Assembly: GCA_029718625.1 (NCBI GenBank)
Contig: JAINUF010000027.1
Location: forward strand, 914,676-978,675
Length of the DNA stretch: 64,000 nucleotides
Direction: 5' to 3'
From: Synaphobranchus kaupii
Taxonomy: Eukaryota; Chordata; Actinopteri; Anguilliformes; Synaphobranchidae
The notes under the pieces are model-generated. The model worked only from the letters and a program-made list of their open reading frames with translations, was not told the origin of the DNA and searched no databases. The number at the start of each line of letters is the position of its first letter. Positions within the stretch are counted from its first letter, which is position 1. The position numbers and the translations under genes are program-made. Below, piece after piece: positions 21,169-34,608 of this stretch.

Positions 21169-21834
21169 GAAAGCCGAATGGCATTTTATTGCTTTTCTAG
21201 AAAGCAGTGTTGTGACGTCAAATAGGCATCAGTCTGATTCTCTGCGCAACGTTCCCTAGAGTGGTAGGCTATAAATAGGCAGAGGAAACAAGGTCAACAA
21301 GAAAACAGCAAACATTAGGTCAATCGTTAGCCGACAGCAACGTGAAGTGAAATAAAAATAATAATAACGGGAGATTTTGCAAAAACAAAGCAGAAACTAA
21401 ATAAGCCCCTCTTCAGTCTGACCGAAGCTAAACGAAAATCGAAATGAAAATAGAAAAGTAAGTAAAAGCAAACCTACTTAAAATTCAAAGTTATTCTGAC
21501 AGGTTCGTTAATTTAGCTAAACCAGCAGCCAATCTATGCCTATAAATGAACATTTTGTTGTTAATATGAGTTCTGTAACTTATTAAATTGAGTTTGCAGG
21601 AAAAGATAATTCTGAATAGAAACCGCTTGACGTGCCTTTACGCATGAATCCAAACACACATAGATTTTGATTGTACCAAAGAACAAATTCCGATAAGGAA
21701 AATGACTAATTATGCAGTCGACAATATGCACTCTCGTAATTGTGCTCCTTTGACCGCGTTGATAAGCAAAATAAAGCGGAACCGGCGGTTGAAGTTTAGA
21801 AATAATTTAACCCGCGTCAGCTCCGGTCACCTTC

Positions 21835-21955
21835 GCTCACGGCCATACCACACTGAAAATGCCCGAACTCGTCTGATCTCGGAAGCCAAGCAGTGTAGGG
21901 CTTGGTTAGTACTTGGATGGGAGACCGCCTGGGAATACTAGGTGCTGTAAGCATT
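21835..21955 (+). rRNA. 5S rRNA type A
   Basis: Consensus gene; upstream cccgcgtcag instead of cccgggtcag, shared only with 43978 and 47142. Class S head with type-2 tail. Confidence 0.96.
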
Positions 21956-22195
21956 TTTAAAAGTTTTGTTTTCCGTTTTCGCACGCGATGGGGCTGTTCG
22001 CCGAGGTAAAAGGTGGAAACTATCACTGTATTATTCACAATGATGATAATTAAACGTCTTCGTATCCTAATTATGCAGTCGATAATATTCACTCTCGTAA
22101 TTTTGCTCCTTTGACCGCGTTGATAAGCAAAATTAAACGGAACCGGCGGTTGACGTTTAGAAACAATTTAACCCGGGTCAGCTCAGGGCAACTTC

Positions 22196-22316
22196 GCTCA
22201 CGGCCATACCACACTGAAAGAGCCCGAACTCGTCCGATCTCGGAAGCCAAACAGTGTAGGGCCTGGTTAGTACTTGGATGGGAGACCGCCTGGGAATACT
22301 AGGTGCTGTAAGCATT
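22196..22316 (+). rRNA. 5S rRNA type B
   Basis: Consensus, class S (aatag). Confidence 0.96.
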
Positions 22317-22612
22317 TTTAATAGTTTTGTTTTCCGTTTTCGCACGCGATGGGGCTGTTCGCCGAGGTAAAAGGTGGAAACTATCACTGTATTATTCACA
22401 ATGATGATAATTAAACGTATCCTAATTATGCAGTCGATAATATGCACTCTCGTAATTGTGCTCCTTTGACCGCGTTGATAAACAGAATTAAGCGGAACCG
22501 GCGTTTGAAATTTAGAAACAATTTAACCCGGGTCAGCTCATTTCACCTTTGCTCACGGCCATCCCACACTGAAAAGGCCCGAACCCGAGCTGTATTGTAA
22601 TAGCGCATTTTC

Positions 22613-22750
22613 AAAACTCAAGTGTCATCAATTGCAGTGCGCATTAGGTGTAAACGACAATTCGGCAGCTCAGAGCACCTGTCCTCAAGCGATCCGCTAG
22701 CCTCAGCCTTTCAGTAGCTTGGATGACAGGCTCACGCCACCGCGCCCAGC
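22613..22750 (-). ncRNA. 7SL Alu-domain-like segment, type 2
   Basis: Type-2 tail behind a class S head: a recombinant unit. Confidence 0.63.
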
Positions 22751-23416
22751 GAAAGCCGAATGGCATTTTATTGCTTTTCTAGAAAGCAGTGTTGTGACGT
22801 CAAATAGGCATCAGTCTGATTCACTGCGCAACGTTCCCTAGAGTGGTAGGCTATAAATAGGCAGAGGAAACAAGGTCAACAAGAAAACAGCAAACATTAG
22901 GCCAATCGTTAGCCGACAGCAACGTGAAGTGAAATAAAAATAATAATAACGGGAGATTTTGCAAAAACAAAGCAGAAACTAAATAAGCCCCTCTTCAGTC
23001 TGACCGAAGCTAAACGAAAATCGAAATAAAAATAGAAAAGTAAGTAAAAGCAAACCTACTTAAAATTCAAAGTTATTCTGACAGGTTCGTTAATTTAGCT
23101 AAACCAGCAGCCAATCTATGCCTATAAATGAACATTTTGTTGTTAATATGAGTTCTGTAACTTATTAAATTGAGTTTGCAGGAAAAGATAATTCTGAATA
23201 GAAACCGCTTGACGTGCCTTTACGCATGAATCCAAACACACATAGATTTTGATTGTACCAAAGAACAAATTCCGATAAGGAAAATGACTAATTATGCAGT
23301 CGACAATATGCACTCTCGTAATTGTGCTCCTTTGACCGCGTTGATAAGCAAAATAAAGCGGAACCGGCGGTTGAAGTTTAGAAATAATTTAACCCGGGTC
23401 AGCTCCGGTCACCTTC

Positions 23417-23537
23417 GCTCACGGCCATACCACACTGAAAATGCCCGAACTCGTCTGATCTCGGAAGCCAAGCAATGTAGGGCTTGGTTAGTACTTGGAT
23501 GGGAGACCGCCTGGGAATACTAGGTGCTGTAAGCATT
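23417..23537 (+). rRNA. 5S rRNA type A, G59A
   Basis: Class P. Confidence 0.95.
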
Positions 23538-23777
23538 TTTAAAAGTTTTGTTTTCCGTTTTCGCACGCGATGGGGCTGTTCGCCGAGGTAAAAGGTGGAA
23601 ACCATCACTGTATTATTCACAATGATGATAATTAAACGTCTTCGTATCCTAATTATGCAGTCGATAATATTCACTCTCGTAATTTTGCTCCTTTGACCGC
23701 GTTGATAAGCAAAATTAAACGGAACCGGCGGTTGACGTTTAGAAACAATTTAACCCGGGTCAGCTCAGGGCAACTTC

Positions 23778-23898
23778 GCTCACGGCCATACCACACTGAA
23801 AGAGCCCGAACTCGTCCGATCTCGGAAGCCAAACAGTGTAGGGTCTGGTTAGTACTTGGATGGGAGACCGCCTGGGAATACTAGGTGCTGTAAGCATT
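23778..23898 (+). rRNA. 5S rRNA type B, C67T
   Basis: Class P. Confidence 0.95.
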
Positions 23899-24194
23899 TT
23901 TAAAAGTTTTGTTTTCCGTTTTCGCACGCGATGGGGCTGTTCGCCGAGGTAAAAGGTGGAAACTATCACTGTATTATTCACAATGATGATAATTAAACGT
24001 ATCCTAATTATGCAGTCGATAATATGCACTCTCGTAATTGTGCTCCTTTGACCGCGTTGATAAACAGAATTAAGCGGAACCGGCGTTTGAAATTTAGAAA
24101 CAATTTAACCCGGGTCAGCTCATTTCACCTTTGCTCACGGCCATCCCACACTGAAAAGGCCCGAACCCGAGCTGTATTGTAATAGCGCATTTTC

Positions 24195-24332
24195 AAAACT
24201 CAAGTGTCATCAATTGCAGTGCGCATTAGGTGTAAACGACAATTCGGCAGCTCAGAGCACCTGTCCTCAAGCGATCCGCTAGCCTCAGCCTTTCAGTAGC
24301 TTGGATGACAGGCTCACGCCACCGCGCCCAGC
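24195..24332 (-). ncRNA. 7SL Alu-domain-like segment, type 2
   Basis: Class P tail. Confidence 0.63.
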
Positions 24333-24998
24333 GAAAGCCGAATGGCATTTTATTGCTTTTCTAGAAAGCAGTGTTGTGACGTCAAATAGGCATCAGTCTG
24401 ATTCACTGCGCAACGTTCCCTAGAGTGGTAGGCTATAAATAGGCAGAGGAAACAAGGTCAACAAGAAAACAGCAAACATTAGGCCAATCGTTAGCCGACA
24501 GCAACGTGAAGTGAAATAAAAATAATAATAACGGGAGATTTTGCAAAAACAAAGCAGAAACTAAATAAGCCCCTCTTCAGTCTGACCGAAGCTAAACGAA
24601 AATCGAAATAAAAATAGAAAAGTAAGTAAAAGCAAACCTACTTAAAATTCAAAGTTATTCTGACAGGTTCGTTAATTTAGCTAAACCAGCAGCCAATCTA
24701 TGCCTATAAATGAACATTTTGTTGTTAATATGAGTTCTGTAACTTATTAAATTGAGTTTGCAGGAAAAGATAATTCTGAATAGAAACCGCTTGACGTGCC
24801 TTTACGCATGAATCCAAACACACATAGATTTTGATTGTACCAAAGAACAAATTCCGATAAGGAAAATGACTAATTATGCAGTCGACAATATGCACTCTCG
24901 TAATTGTGCTCCTTTGACCGCGTTGATAAGCAAAATAAAGCGGAACCGGCGGTTGAAGTTTAGAAATAATTTAACCCGGGTCAGCTCCGGTCACCTTC

Positions 24999-25119
24999 GC
25001 TCACGGCCATACCACACTGAAAATGCCCGAACTCGTCTGATCTCGGAAGCCAAGCAATGTAGGGCTTGGTTAGTACTTGGATGGGAGACCGCCTGGGAAT
25101 ACTAGGTGCTGTAAGCATT
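24999..25119 (+). rRNA. 5S rRNA type A, G59A
   Basis: Class Q. Confidence 0.95.
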
Positions 25120-25359
25120 TTTAAAAGTTTTGTTTTCCGTTTTCGCACGCGATGGGGCTGTTCGCCGAGGTAAAAGGTGGAAACCATCACTGTATTATTC
25201 ACAATGATGATAATTAAACGTCTTCGTATCCTAATTATGCAGTCGATAATATTCACTCTCGTAATTTTGCTCCTTTGACCGCGTTGATAAGCAAAATTAA
25301 ACGGAACCGGCGGTTGACGTTTAGAAACTATTTAACCCGGGTCAGCTCAGAGCAACTTC

Positions 25360-25480
25360 GCTCACGGCCGTACCACGCTGAAAGAGCCCGAACTCGTCCG
25401 ATCTCGGAAGCCAAACAGGGTAGGGCCTGGTTAGTACTTGGATGGGAGACCGCCTGGGAATACTAGGTGCTGTAAGCATT
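25360..25480 (+). rRNA. 5S rRNA type B, multiply mutated
   Basis: Besides class Q T60G it has A11G and A18G, and agagcaac instead of agggcaac upstream. Position 18 faces 60 in helix II, but G18-G60 is still a mismatch, so this is decay and not compensation. Confidence 0.92.
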
Positions 25481-25776
25481 TTTAAAAGTTTTGTTTTCCG
25501 TTTTCGCACGCGATGGGGCTGTTCGCCGAGGTAAAAGGTGGAAACTATCACTGTATTATTCACAATGATGATAATTAAACGTATCCTAATTATGCAGTCG
25601 ATAATATGCACTCTCGTAATTGTGCTCCTTTGACCGCGTTGATAAACAGAATTAAGCGGAACCGGCGTTTGAAATTTAGAAACAATTTAACCCGGGTCAG
25701 CTCATTTCACCTTTGCTCACGGCCATCCCACACTGAAAAGGCCCGAACCCGAGCTGTATTGTGATAGCGCATTTTC

Positions 25777-25914
25777 AAAACTCAAGTGTCATCGATTGCA
25801 GTGCGCATTAGGTGTAAACGACAATTCGGCAGCTCAGAGCACCTGTCCTCAAGCGATCCGCTAGCCTCAGCCTTTCAGTAGCTTGGATGACAGGCTCACG
25901 CCACCGCGCCCAGC
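25777..25914 (-). ncRNA. 7SL Alu-domain-like segment
   Basis: Class Q tail; unit ends with aaattcagat. Confidence 0.65.
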
Positions 25915-26580
25915 GAAAGCCGAATGGCATTTTATTGCTTTTCTAGAAAGCAGTGTTGTGACGTCAAATAGGCATCAGTCTGATTCTCTGCGCAACGTTC
26001 CCTAGAGTGATAGGCTATAAATAGGCAGAGGAAACAAGGTCAACAAGAAAACAGCAAACATTAGGTCAATCGTTAGCCGACAGCAACGTGAAGTGAAATA
26101 AAAATAATAATAACGGGAGATTTTGCAAAAACAAAGCAGAAACTAAATAAGCCCCTCTTCAGTCTGACCGAAGCTAAACGAAAATCGAAATAAAAATAGA
26201 AAAGTAAGTAAAAGCAAACCTACTTAAAATTCAAAGTTATTCTGACAGGTTCGTTAATTTAGCTAAACCAGCAGCCAATCTATGCCTATAAATGAACATT
26301 TTGTTGTTAATATGAGTTCTGTAACTTATTAAATTGAGTTTGCAGGAAAAGATAATTCTGAATAGAAACCGCTTGACGTGCCTTTACGCATGAATCCAAA
26401 CACACATAGATTTTGATTGTACCAAAGAACAAATTCAGATAAGGAAAATGACTAATTATGCAGTCGACAATATGCACTCTCGTAATTGTGCTCCTTTGAC
26501 CGCGTTGATAAGCAAAATAAAGCGGAACCGGCGGTTGAAGTTTAGAAATAATTTAACCCGGGTCAGCTCCGGTCACCTTC

Positions 26581-26701
26581 GCTCACGGCCATACCACACT
26601 GAAAATGCCCGAACTCGTCTGATCTCGGAAGCCAAGCAGTGTAGGGCTTGGTTAGTACTTGGATGGGAGACCGCCTGGGAATACTAGGTGCTGTAAGCAT
26701 T
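26581..26701 (+). rRNA. 5S rRNA type A
   Basis: Consensus, class R. Confidence 0.96.
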
Positions 26702-26941
26702 TTTAAAAGTTTTGTTTTCCGTTTTCGCACGCGATGGGGCTGTTCGCCGAGGTAAAAGATGGAAACTATCACTGTATTATTCACAATGATGATAATTAAA
26801 CGTCTTCGTATCCTAATTATGCAGTCGATAATATTCACTCTCGTAATTTTGCTCCTTTGACCGCGTTGATAAGCAAAATTAAACGGAACCGGCGGTTGAC
26901 GTTTAGAAACAATTTAACCCGGGTCAGCTCAGGGCAACTTC

Positions 26942-27062
26942 GCTCACGGCCATACCACACTGAAAGAGCCCGAACTCGTCCGATCTCGGAAGCCAAACAG
27001 TGTAGGGCCTGGTTAGTACTTGGATGGGAGACCGCCTGGGAATACTAGGTGCTGTAAGCATT
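26942..27062 (+). rRNA. 5S rRNA type B
   Basis: Consensus, class R. Confidence 0.96.
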
Positions 27063-27358
27063 TTTAAAAGTTTTGTTTTCCGTTTTCGCACGCGATGGGG
27101 CTGTTCGCCGAGGTAAAAGGTGGAAACTATCACTGTATTATTCACAATGATGATAATTAAACGTATCCTAATTATGCAGTCGATAATATGCACTCTCGTA
27201 ATTGTGCTCCTTTGACCGCGTTGATAAACAGAATTAAGCGGAACCGGCGTTTGAAATTTAGAAACAATTTAACCCGGGTCAGCTCATTTCACCTTTGCTC
27301 ACGGCCATCCCACACTGAAAAGGCCCGAACCCGAGCTGTATTGTGATAGCGCATTTTC

Positions 27359-27496
27359 AAAACTCAAGTGTCATCGATTGCAGTGCGCATTAGGTGTAAA
27401 CGACAATTCGGCAGCTCAGAGCATCTGTCCTCAAGCGATCCGCTAGCCTCAGCCTTTCAGTAGCTTGGATGACAGGCTCACGCCACCGCGCCCAGC
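27359..27496 (-). ncRNA. 7SL Alu-domain-like segment, variant
   Basis: Private change at 27424 (gcatctg), G to A at RNA nt 73; otherwise as reference. Confidence 0.63.
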
Positions 27497-28162
27497 GAAA
27501 GCCGAATGGCATTTTATTGCTTTTCTAGAAAGCAGTGTTGTGACGTCAAATAGGCATCAGTCTGATTCTCTGCGCAACGTTCCCTAGAGTGGTAGGCTAT
27601 AAATAGGCAGAGGAAACAAGGTCAACAAGAAAACAGCAAACATTAGGTCAATCGTTAGCCGACAGCAACGTGAAGTGAAATAAAAATAATAATAACGGGA
27701 GATTTTGCAAAAACAAAGCAGAAACTAAATAAGCCCCTCTTCAGTCTGACCGAAGCTAAACGAAAATCGAAATAAAAATAGAAAAGTAAGTAAAAGCAAA
27801 CCTACTTAAAATTCAAAGTTATTCTGACAGGTTCGTTAATTTAGCTAAACCAGCAGCCAATCTATGCCTATAAATGAACATTTTGTTGTTAATATGAGTT
27901 CTGTAACTTATTAAATTGAGTTTGCAGGAAAAGATAATTCTGAATAGAAACCGCTTGACGTGCCTTTACGCATGAATCCAAACACACATAGATTTTGATT
28001 GTACCAAAGAACAAATTCCGATAAGGAAAATGACTAATTATGCAGTCGACAATATGCACTCTCGTAATTGTGCTCCTTTGACCGCGTTGATAAGCAAAAT
28101 AAAGCGGAACCGGCGGTTGAAGTTTAGAAATAATTTAACCCGGGTCAGCTCCGGTCACCTTC

Positions 28163-28283
28163 GCTCACGGCCATACCACACTGAAAATGCCCGAACTCGT
28201 CTGATCTCGGAAGCCAAGCAGTGTAGGGCTTGGTTAGTACTTGGATGGGAGACCGCCTGGGAATACTAGGTGCTGTAAGCATT
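28163..28283 (+). rRNA. 5S rRNA type A
   Basis: Consensus, class S. Confidence 0.96.
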
Positions 28284-28523
28284 TTTAAAAGTTTTGTTTT
28301 CCGTTTTCGCACGCGATGGGGCTGTTCGCCGAGGTAAAAGGTGGAAACTATCACTGTATTATTCACAATGATGATAATTAAACGTCTTCGTATCCTAATT
28401 ATGCAGTCGATAATATTCACTCTCGTAATTTTGCTCCTTTGACCGCGTTGATAAGCAAAATTAAACGGAACCGGCGGTTGACGTTTAGAAACAATTTAAC
28501 CCGGGTCAGCTCAGGGCAACTTC

Positions 28524-28644
28524 GCTCACGGCCATACCACACTGAAAGAGCCCGAACTCGTCCGATCTCGGAAGCCAAACAGTGTAGGGCCTGGTTAGTA
28601 CTTGGATGGGAGACCGCCTGGGAATACTAGGTGCTGTAAGCATT
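28524..28644 (+). rRNA. 5S rRNA type B
   Basis: Consensus, class S (aatag). Confidence 0.96.
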
Positions 28645-28940
28645 TTTAATAGTTTTGTTTTCCGTTTTCGCACGCGATGGGGCTGTTCGCCGAGGTAAAA
28701 GGTGGAAACTATCACTGTATTATTCACAATGATGATAATTAAACGTATCCTAATTATGCAGTCGATAATATGCACTCTCGTAATTGTGCTCCTTTGACCG
28801 CGTTGATAAACAGAATTAAGCGGAACCGGCGTTTGAAATTTAGAAACAATTTAACCCGGGTCAGCTCATTTCACCTTTGCTCACGGCCATCCCACACTGA
28901 AAAGGCCCGAACCCGAGCTGTATTGTGATAGCGCATTTTC

Positions 28941-29078
28941 AAAACTCAAGTGTCATCGATTGCAGTGCGCATTAGGTGTAAACGACAATTCGGCAGCTCA
29001 GAGCACCTGTCCTCAAGCGATCCGCTAGCCTCAGCCTTTCAGTAGCTTGGATGACAGGCTCACGCCACCGCGCCCAGC
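28941..29078 (-). ncRNA. 7SL Alu-domain-like segment
   Basis: Unchanged. Confidence 0.65.
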
Positions 29079-29744
29079 GAAAGCCGAATGGCATTTTATT
29101 GCTTTTCTAGAAAGCAGTGTTGTGACGTCAAATAGGCATCAGTCTGATTCTCTGCGCAACGTTCCCTAGAGTGGTAGGCTATAAATAGGCAGAGGAAACA
29201 AGGTCAACAAGAAAACAGCAAACATTAGGTCAATCGTTAGCCGACAGCAACGTGAAGTGAAATAAAAATAATAATAACGGGAGATTTTGCAAAAACAAAG
29301 CAGAAACTAAATAAGCCCCTCTTCAGTCTGACCGAAGCTAAACGAAAATCGAAATAAAAATAGAAAAGTAAGTAAAAGCAAACCTACTTAAAATTCAAAG
29401 TTATTCTGACAGGTTCGTTAATTTAGCTAAACCAGCAGCCAATCTATGCCTATAAATGAACATTTTGTTGTTAATATGAGTTCTGTAACTTATTAAATTG
29501 AGTTTGCAGGAAAAGATAATTCTGAATAGAAACCGCTTGACGTGCCTTTACGCATGAATCCAAACACACATAGATTTTGATTGTACCAAAGAACAAATTC
29601 CGATAAGGAAAATGACTAATTATGCAGTCGACAATATGCACTCTCGTAATTGTGCTCCTTTGACCGCGTTGATAAGCAAAATAAAGCGGAACCGGCGGTT
29701 GAAGTTTAGAAATAATTTAACCCGGGTCAGCTCCGGTCACCTTC

Positions 29745-29865
29745 GCTCACGGCCATACCACACTGAAAATGCCCGAACTCGTCTGATCTCGGAAGCCAAG
29801 CAATGTAGGGCTTGGTTAGTACTTGGATGGGAGACCGCCTGGGAATACTAGGTGCTGTAAGCATT
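29745..29865 (+). rRNA. 5S rRNA type A, G59A
   Basis: Class P. Confidence 0.95.
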
Positions 29866-30105
29866 TTTAAAAGTTTTGTTTTCCGTTTTCGCACGCGATG
29901 GGGCTGTTCGCCGAGGTAAAAGGTGGAAACCATCACTGTATTATTCACAATGATGATAATTAAACGTCTTCGTATCCTAATTATGCAGTCGATAATATTC
30001 ACTCTCGTAATTTTGCTCCTTTGACCGCGTTGATAAGCAAAATTAAACGGAACCGGCGGTTGACGTTTAGAAACAATTTAACCCGGGTCAGCTCAGGGCA
30101 ACTTC

Positions 30106-30226
30106 GCTCACGGCCATACCACACTGAAAGAGCCCGAACTCGTCCGATCTCGGAAGCCAAACAGTGTAGGGTCTGGTTAGTACTTGGATGGGAGACCGCC
30201 TGGGAATACTAGGTGCTGTAAGCATT
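30106..30226 (+). rRNA. 5S rRNA type B, C67T
   Basis: Class P. Confidence 0.95.
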
Positions 30227-30522
30227 TTTAAAAGTTTTGTTTTCCGTTTTCGCACGCGATGGGGCTGTTCGCCGAGGTAAAAGGTGGAAACTATCACTGT
30301 ATTATTCACAATGATGATAATTAAACGTATCCTAATTATGCAGTCGATAATATGCACTCTCGTAATTGTGCTCCTTTGACCGCGTTGATAAACAGAATTA
30401 AGCGGAACCGGCGTTTGAAATTTAGAAACAATTTAACCCGGGTCAGCTCATTTCACCTTTGCTCACGGCCATCCCACACTGAAAAGGCCCGAACCCGAGC
30501 TGTATTGTAATAGCGCATTTTC

Positions 30523-30660
30523 AAAACTCAAGTGTCATCAATTGCAGTGCGCATTAGGTGTAAACGACAATTCGGCAGCTCAGAGCACCTGTCCTCAAGC
30601 GATCCGCTAGCCTCAGCCTTTCAGTAGCTTGGATGACAGGCTCACGCCACCGCGCCCAGC
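30523..30660 (-). ncRNA. 7SL Alu-domain-like segment, type 2
   Basis: Class P tail. Confidence 0.63.
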
Positions 30661-31326
30661 GAAAGCCGAATGGCATTTTATTGCTTTTCTAGAAAGCAGT
30701 GTTGTGACGTCAAATAGGCATCAGTCTGATTCACTGCGCAACGTTCCCTAGAGTGGTAGGCTATAAATAGGCAGAGGAAACAAGGTCAACAAGAAAACAG
30801 CAAACATTAGGCCAATCGTTAGCCGACAGCAACGTGAAGTGAAATAAAAATAATAATAACGGGAGATTTTGCAAAAACAAAGCAGAAACTAAATAAGCCC
30901 CTCTTCAGTCTGACCGAAGCTAAACGAAAATCGAAATAAAAATAGAAAAGTAAGTAAAAGCAAACCTACTTAAAATTCAAAGTTATTCTGACAGGTTCGT
31001 TAATTTAGCTAAACCAGCAGCCAATCTATGCCTATAAATGAACATTTTGTTGTTAATATGAGTTCTGTAACTTATTAAATTGAGTTTGCAGGAAAAGATA
31101 ATTCTGAATAGAAACCGCTTGACGTGCCTTTACGCATGAATCCAAACACACATAGATTTTGATTGTACCAAAGAACAAATTCCGATAAGGAAAATGACTA
31201 ATTATGCAGTCGACAATATGCACTCTCGTAATTGTGCTCCTTTGACCGCGTTGATAAGCAAAATAAAGCGGAACCGGCGGTTGAAGTTTAGAAATAATTT
31301 AACCCGGGTCAGCTCCGGTCACCTTC

Positions 31327-31447
31327 GCTCACGGCCATACCACACTGAAAATGCCCGAACTCGTCTGATCTCGGAAGCCAAGCAATGTAGGGCTTGGTTA
31401 GTACTTGGATGGGAGACCGCCTGGGAATACTAGGTGCTGTAAGCATT
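31327..31447 (+). rRNA. 5S rRNA type A, G59A
   Basis: Class Q; followed by tttttaaag (one A fewer) and, before B, cactcgtaa (ct lost), giving an A-B spacing of 358 bp. Confidence 0.95.
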
Positions 31448-31684
31448 TTTAAAGTTTTGTTTTCCGTTTTCGCACGCGATGGGGCTGTTCGCCGAGGTAA
31501 AAGGTGGAAACCATCACTGTATTATTCACAATGATGATAATTAAACGTCTTCGTATCCTAATTATGCAGTCGATAATATTCACTCGTAATTTTGCTCCTT
31601 TGACCGCGTTGATAAGCAAAATTAAACGGAACCGGCGGTTGACGTTTAGAAACTATTTAACCCGGGTCAGCTCAGGGCAACTTC

Positions 31685-31805
31685 GCTCACGGCCATACCA
31701 CACTGAAAGAGCCCGAACTCGTCCGATCTCGGAAGCCAAACAGGGTAGGGCCTGGTTAGTACTTGGATGGGAGACCGCCTGGGAATACTAGGTGCTGTAA
31801 GCATT
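31685..31805 (+). rRNA. 5S rRNA type B, T60G
   Basis: Class Q with aaactattt upstream. Confidence 0.95.
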
Positions 31806-32101
31806 TTTAAAAGTTTTGTTTTCCGTTTTCGCACGCGATGGGGCTGTTCGCCGAGGTAAAAGGTGGAAACTATCACTGTATTATTCACAATGATGATAAT
31901 TAAACGTATCCTAATTATGCAGTCGATAATATGCACTCTCGTAATTGTGCTCCTTTGACCGCGTTGATAAACAGAATTAAGCGGAACCGGCGTTTGAAAT
32001 TTAGAAACAATTTAACCCGGGTCAGCTCATTTCACCTTTGCTCACGGCCATCCCACACTGAAAAGGCCCGAACCCGAGCTGTATTGTGATAGCGCATTTT
32101 C

Positions 32102-32239
32102 AAAACTCAAGTGTCATCGATTGCAGTGCGCATTAGGTGTAAACGACAATTCGGCAGCTCAGAGCACCTGTCCTCAAGCGATCCGCTAGCCTCAGCCTTT
32201 CAGTAGCTTGGATGACAGGCTCACGCCACCGCGCCCAGC
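32102..32239 (-). ncRNA. 7SL Alu-domain-like segment
   Basis: Class Q tail (gagtgatagg). Confidence 0.65.
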
Positions 32240-32905
32240 GAAAGCCGAATGGCATTTTATTGCTTTTCTAGAAAGCAGTGTTGTGACGTCAAATAGGCAT
32301 CAGTCTGATTCTCTGCGCAACGTTCCCTAGAGTGATAGGCTATAAATAGGCAGAGGAAACAAGGTCAACAAGAAAACAGCAAACATTAGGTCAATCGTTA
32401 GCCGACAGCAACGTGAAGTGAAATAAAAATAATAATAACGGGAGATTTTGCAAAAACAAAGCAGAAACTAAATAAGCCCCTCTTCAGTCTGACCGAAGCT
32501 AAACGAAAATCGAAATAAAAATAGAAAAGTAAGTAAAAGCAAACCTACTTAAAATTCAAAGTTATTCTGACAGGTTCGTTAATTTAGCTAAACCAGCAGC
32601 CAATCTATGCCTATAAATGAACATTTTGTTGTTAATATGAGTTCTGTAACTTATTAAATTGAGTTTGCAGGAAAAGATAATTCTGAATAGAAACCGCTTG
32701 ACGTGCCTTTACGCATGAATCCAAACACACATAGATTTTGATTGTACCAAAGAACAAATTCCGATAAGGAAAATGACTAATTATGCAGTCGACAATATGC
32801 ACTCTCGTAATTGTGCTCCTTTGACCGCGTTGATAAGCAAAATAAAGCGGAACCGGCGGTTGAAGTTTAGAAATAATTTAACCCGGGTCAGCTCCGGTCA
32901 CCTTC

Positions 32906-33026
32906 GCTCACGGCCATACCACACTGAAAATGCCCGAACTCGTCTGATCTCGGAAGCCAAGCAATGTAGGGCTTGGTTAGTACTTGGATGGGAGACCGCC
33001 TGGGAATACTAGGTGCTGTAAGCATT
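32906..33026 (+). rRNA. 5S rRNA type A, G59A
   Basis: Second consecutive class Q unit. Confidence 0.95.
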
Positions 33027-33266
33027 TTTAAAAGTTTTGTTTTCCGTTTTCGCACGCGATGGGGCTGTTCGCCGAGGTAAAAGGTGGAAACCATCACTGT
33101 ATTATTCACAATGATGATAATTAAACGTCTTCGTATCCTAATTATGCAGTCGATAATATTCACTCTCGTAATTTTGCTCCTTTGACCGCGTTGATAAGCA
33201 AAATTAAACGGAACCGGCGGTTGACGTTTAGAAACAATTTAACCCGGGTCAGCTCAGGGCAACTTC

Positions 33267-33387
33267 GCTCACGGCCATACCACACTGAAAGAGCCCGAAC
33301 TCGTCCGATCTCGGAAGCCAAACAGGGTAGGGCCTGGTTAGTACTTGGATGGGAGACCGCCTGGGAATACTAGGTGCTGTAAGCATT
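33267..33387 (+). rRNA. 5S rRNA type B, T60G
   Basis: Class Q gene but with the non-Q aaacaattt upstream, so the exchange tract boundary lies between the TATA-like element and nt 60. Confidence 0.95.
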
Positions 33388-33683
33388 TTTAAAAGTTTTG
33401 TTTTCCGTTTTCGCACGCGATGGGGCTGTTCGCCGAGGTAAAAGGTGGAAACTATCACTGTATTATTCACAATGATGATAATTAAACGTATCCTAATTAT
33501 GCAGTCGATAATATGCACTCTCGTAATTGTGCTCCTTTGACCGCGTTGATAAACAGAATTAAGCGGAACCGGCGTTTGAAATTTAGAAACAATTTAACCC
33601 GGGTCAGCTCATTTCACCTTTGCTCACGGCCATCCCACACTGAAAAGGCCCGAACCCGAGCTGTATTGTGATAGCGCATTTTC

Positions 33684-33821
33684 AAAACTCAAGTGTCATC
33701 GATTGCAGTGCGCATTAGGTGTAAACGACAATTCGGCAGCTCAGAGCACCTGTCCTCAAGCGATCCGCTAGCCTCAGCCTTTCAGTAGCTTGGATGACAG
33801 GCTCACGCCACCGCGCCCAGC
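33684..33821 (-). ncRNA. 7SL Alu-domain-like segment
   Basis: Class Q tail. Confidence 0.65.
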
Positions 33822-34487
33822 GAAAGCCGAATGGCATTTTATTGCTTTTCTAGAAAGCAGTGTTGTGACGTCAAATAGGCATCAGTCTGATTCTCTGCGC
33901 AACGTTCCCTAGAGTGATAGGCTATAAATAGGCAGAGGAAACAAGGTCAACAAGAAAACAGCAAACATTAGGTCAATCGTTAGCCGACAGCAACGTGAAG
34001 TGAAATAAAAATAATAATAACGGGAGATTTTGCAAAAACAAAGCAGAAACTAAATAAGCCCCTCTTCAGTCTGACCGAAGCTAAACGAAAATCGAAATAA
34101 AAATAGAAAAGTAAGTAAAAGCAAACCTACTTAAAATTCAAAGTTATTCTGACAGGTTCGTTAATTTAGCTAAACCAGCAGCCAATCTATGCCTATAAAT
34201 GAACATTTTGTTGTTAATATGAGTTCTGTAACTTATTAAATTGAGTTTGCAGGAAAAGATAATTCTGAATAGAAACCGCTTGACGTGCCTTTACGCATGA
34301 ATCCAAACACACATAGATTTTGATTGTACCAAAGAACAAATTCCGATAAGGAAAATGACTAATTATGCAGTCGACAATATGCACTCTCGTAATTGTGCTC
34401 CTTTGACCGCGTTGATAAGCAAAATAAAGCGGAACCGGCGGTTGAAGTTTAGAAATAATTTAACCCGGGTCAGCTCCGGTCACCTTC

Positions 34488-34608
34488 GCTCACGGCCATA
34501 CCACACTGAAAATGCCCGAACTCGTCTGATCTCGGAAGCCAAGCAGTGTAGGGCTTGGTTAGTACTTGGATGGGAGACCGCCTGGGAATACTAGGTGCTG
34601 TAAGCATT
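34488..34608 (+). rRNA. 5S rRNA type A
   Basis: Consensus, class R. Confidence 0.96.

Noticed and set aside
25360..25480. Compensatory A18G/T60G change in helix II
   Set aside because: Positions 18 and 60 pair, but G-G is still a mismatch, so it does not restore the helix.
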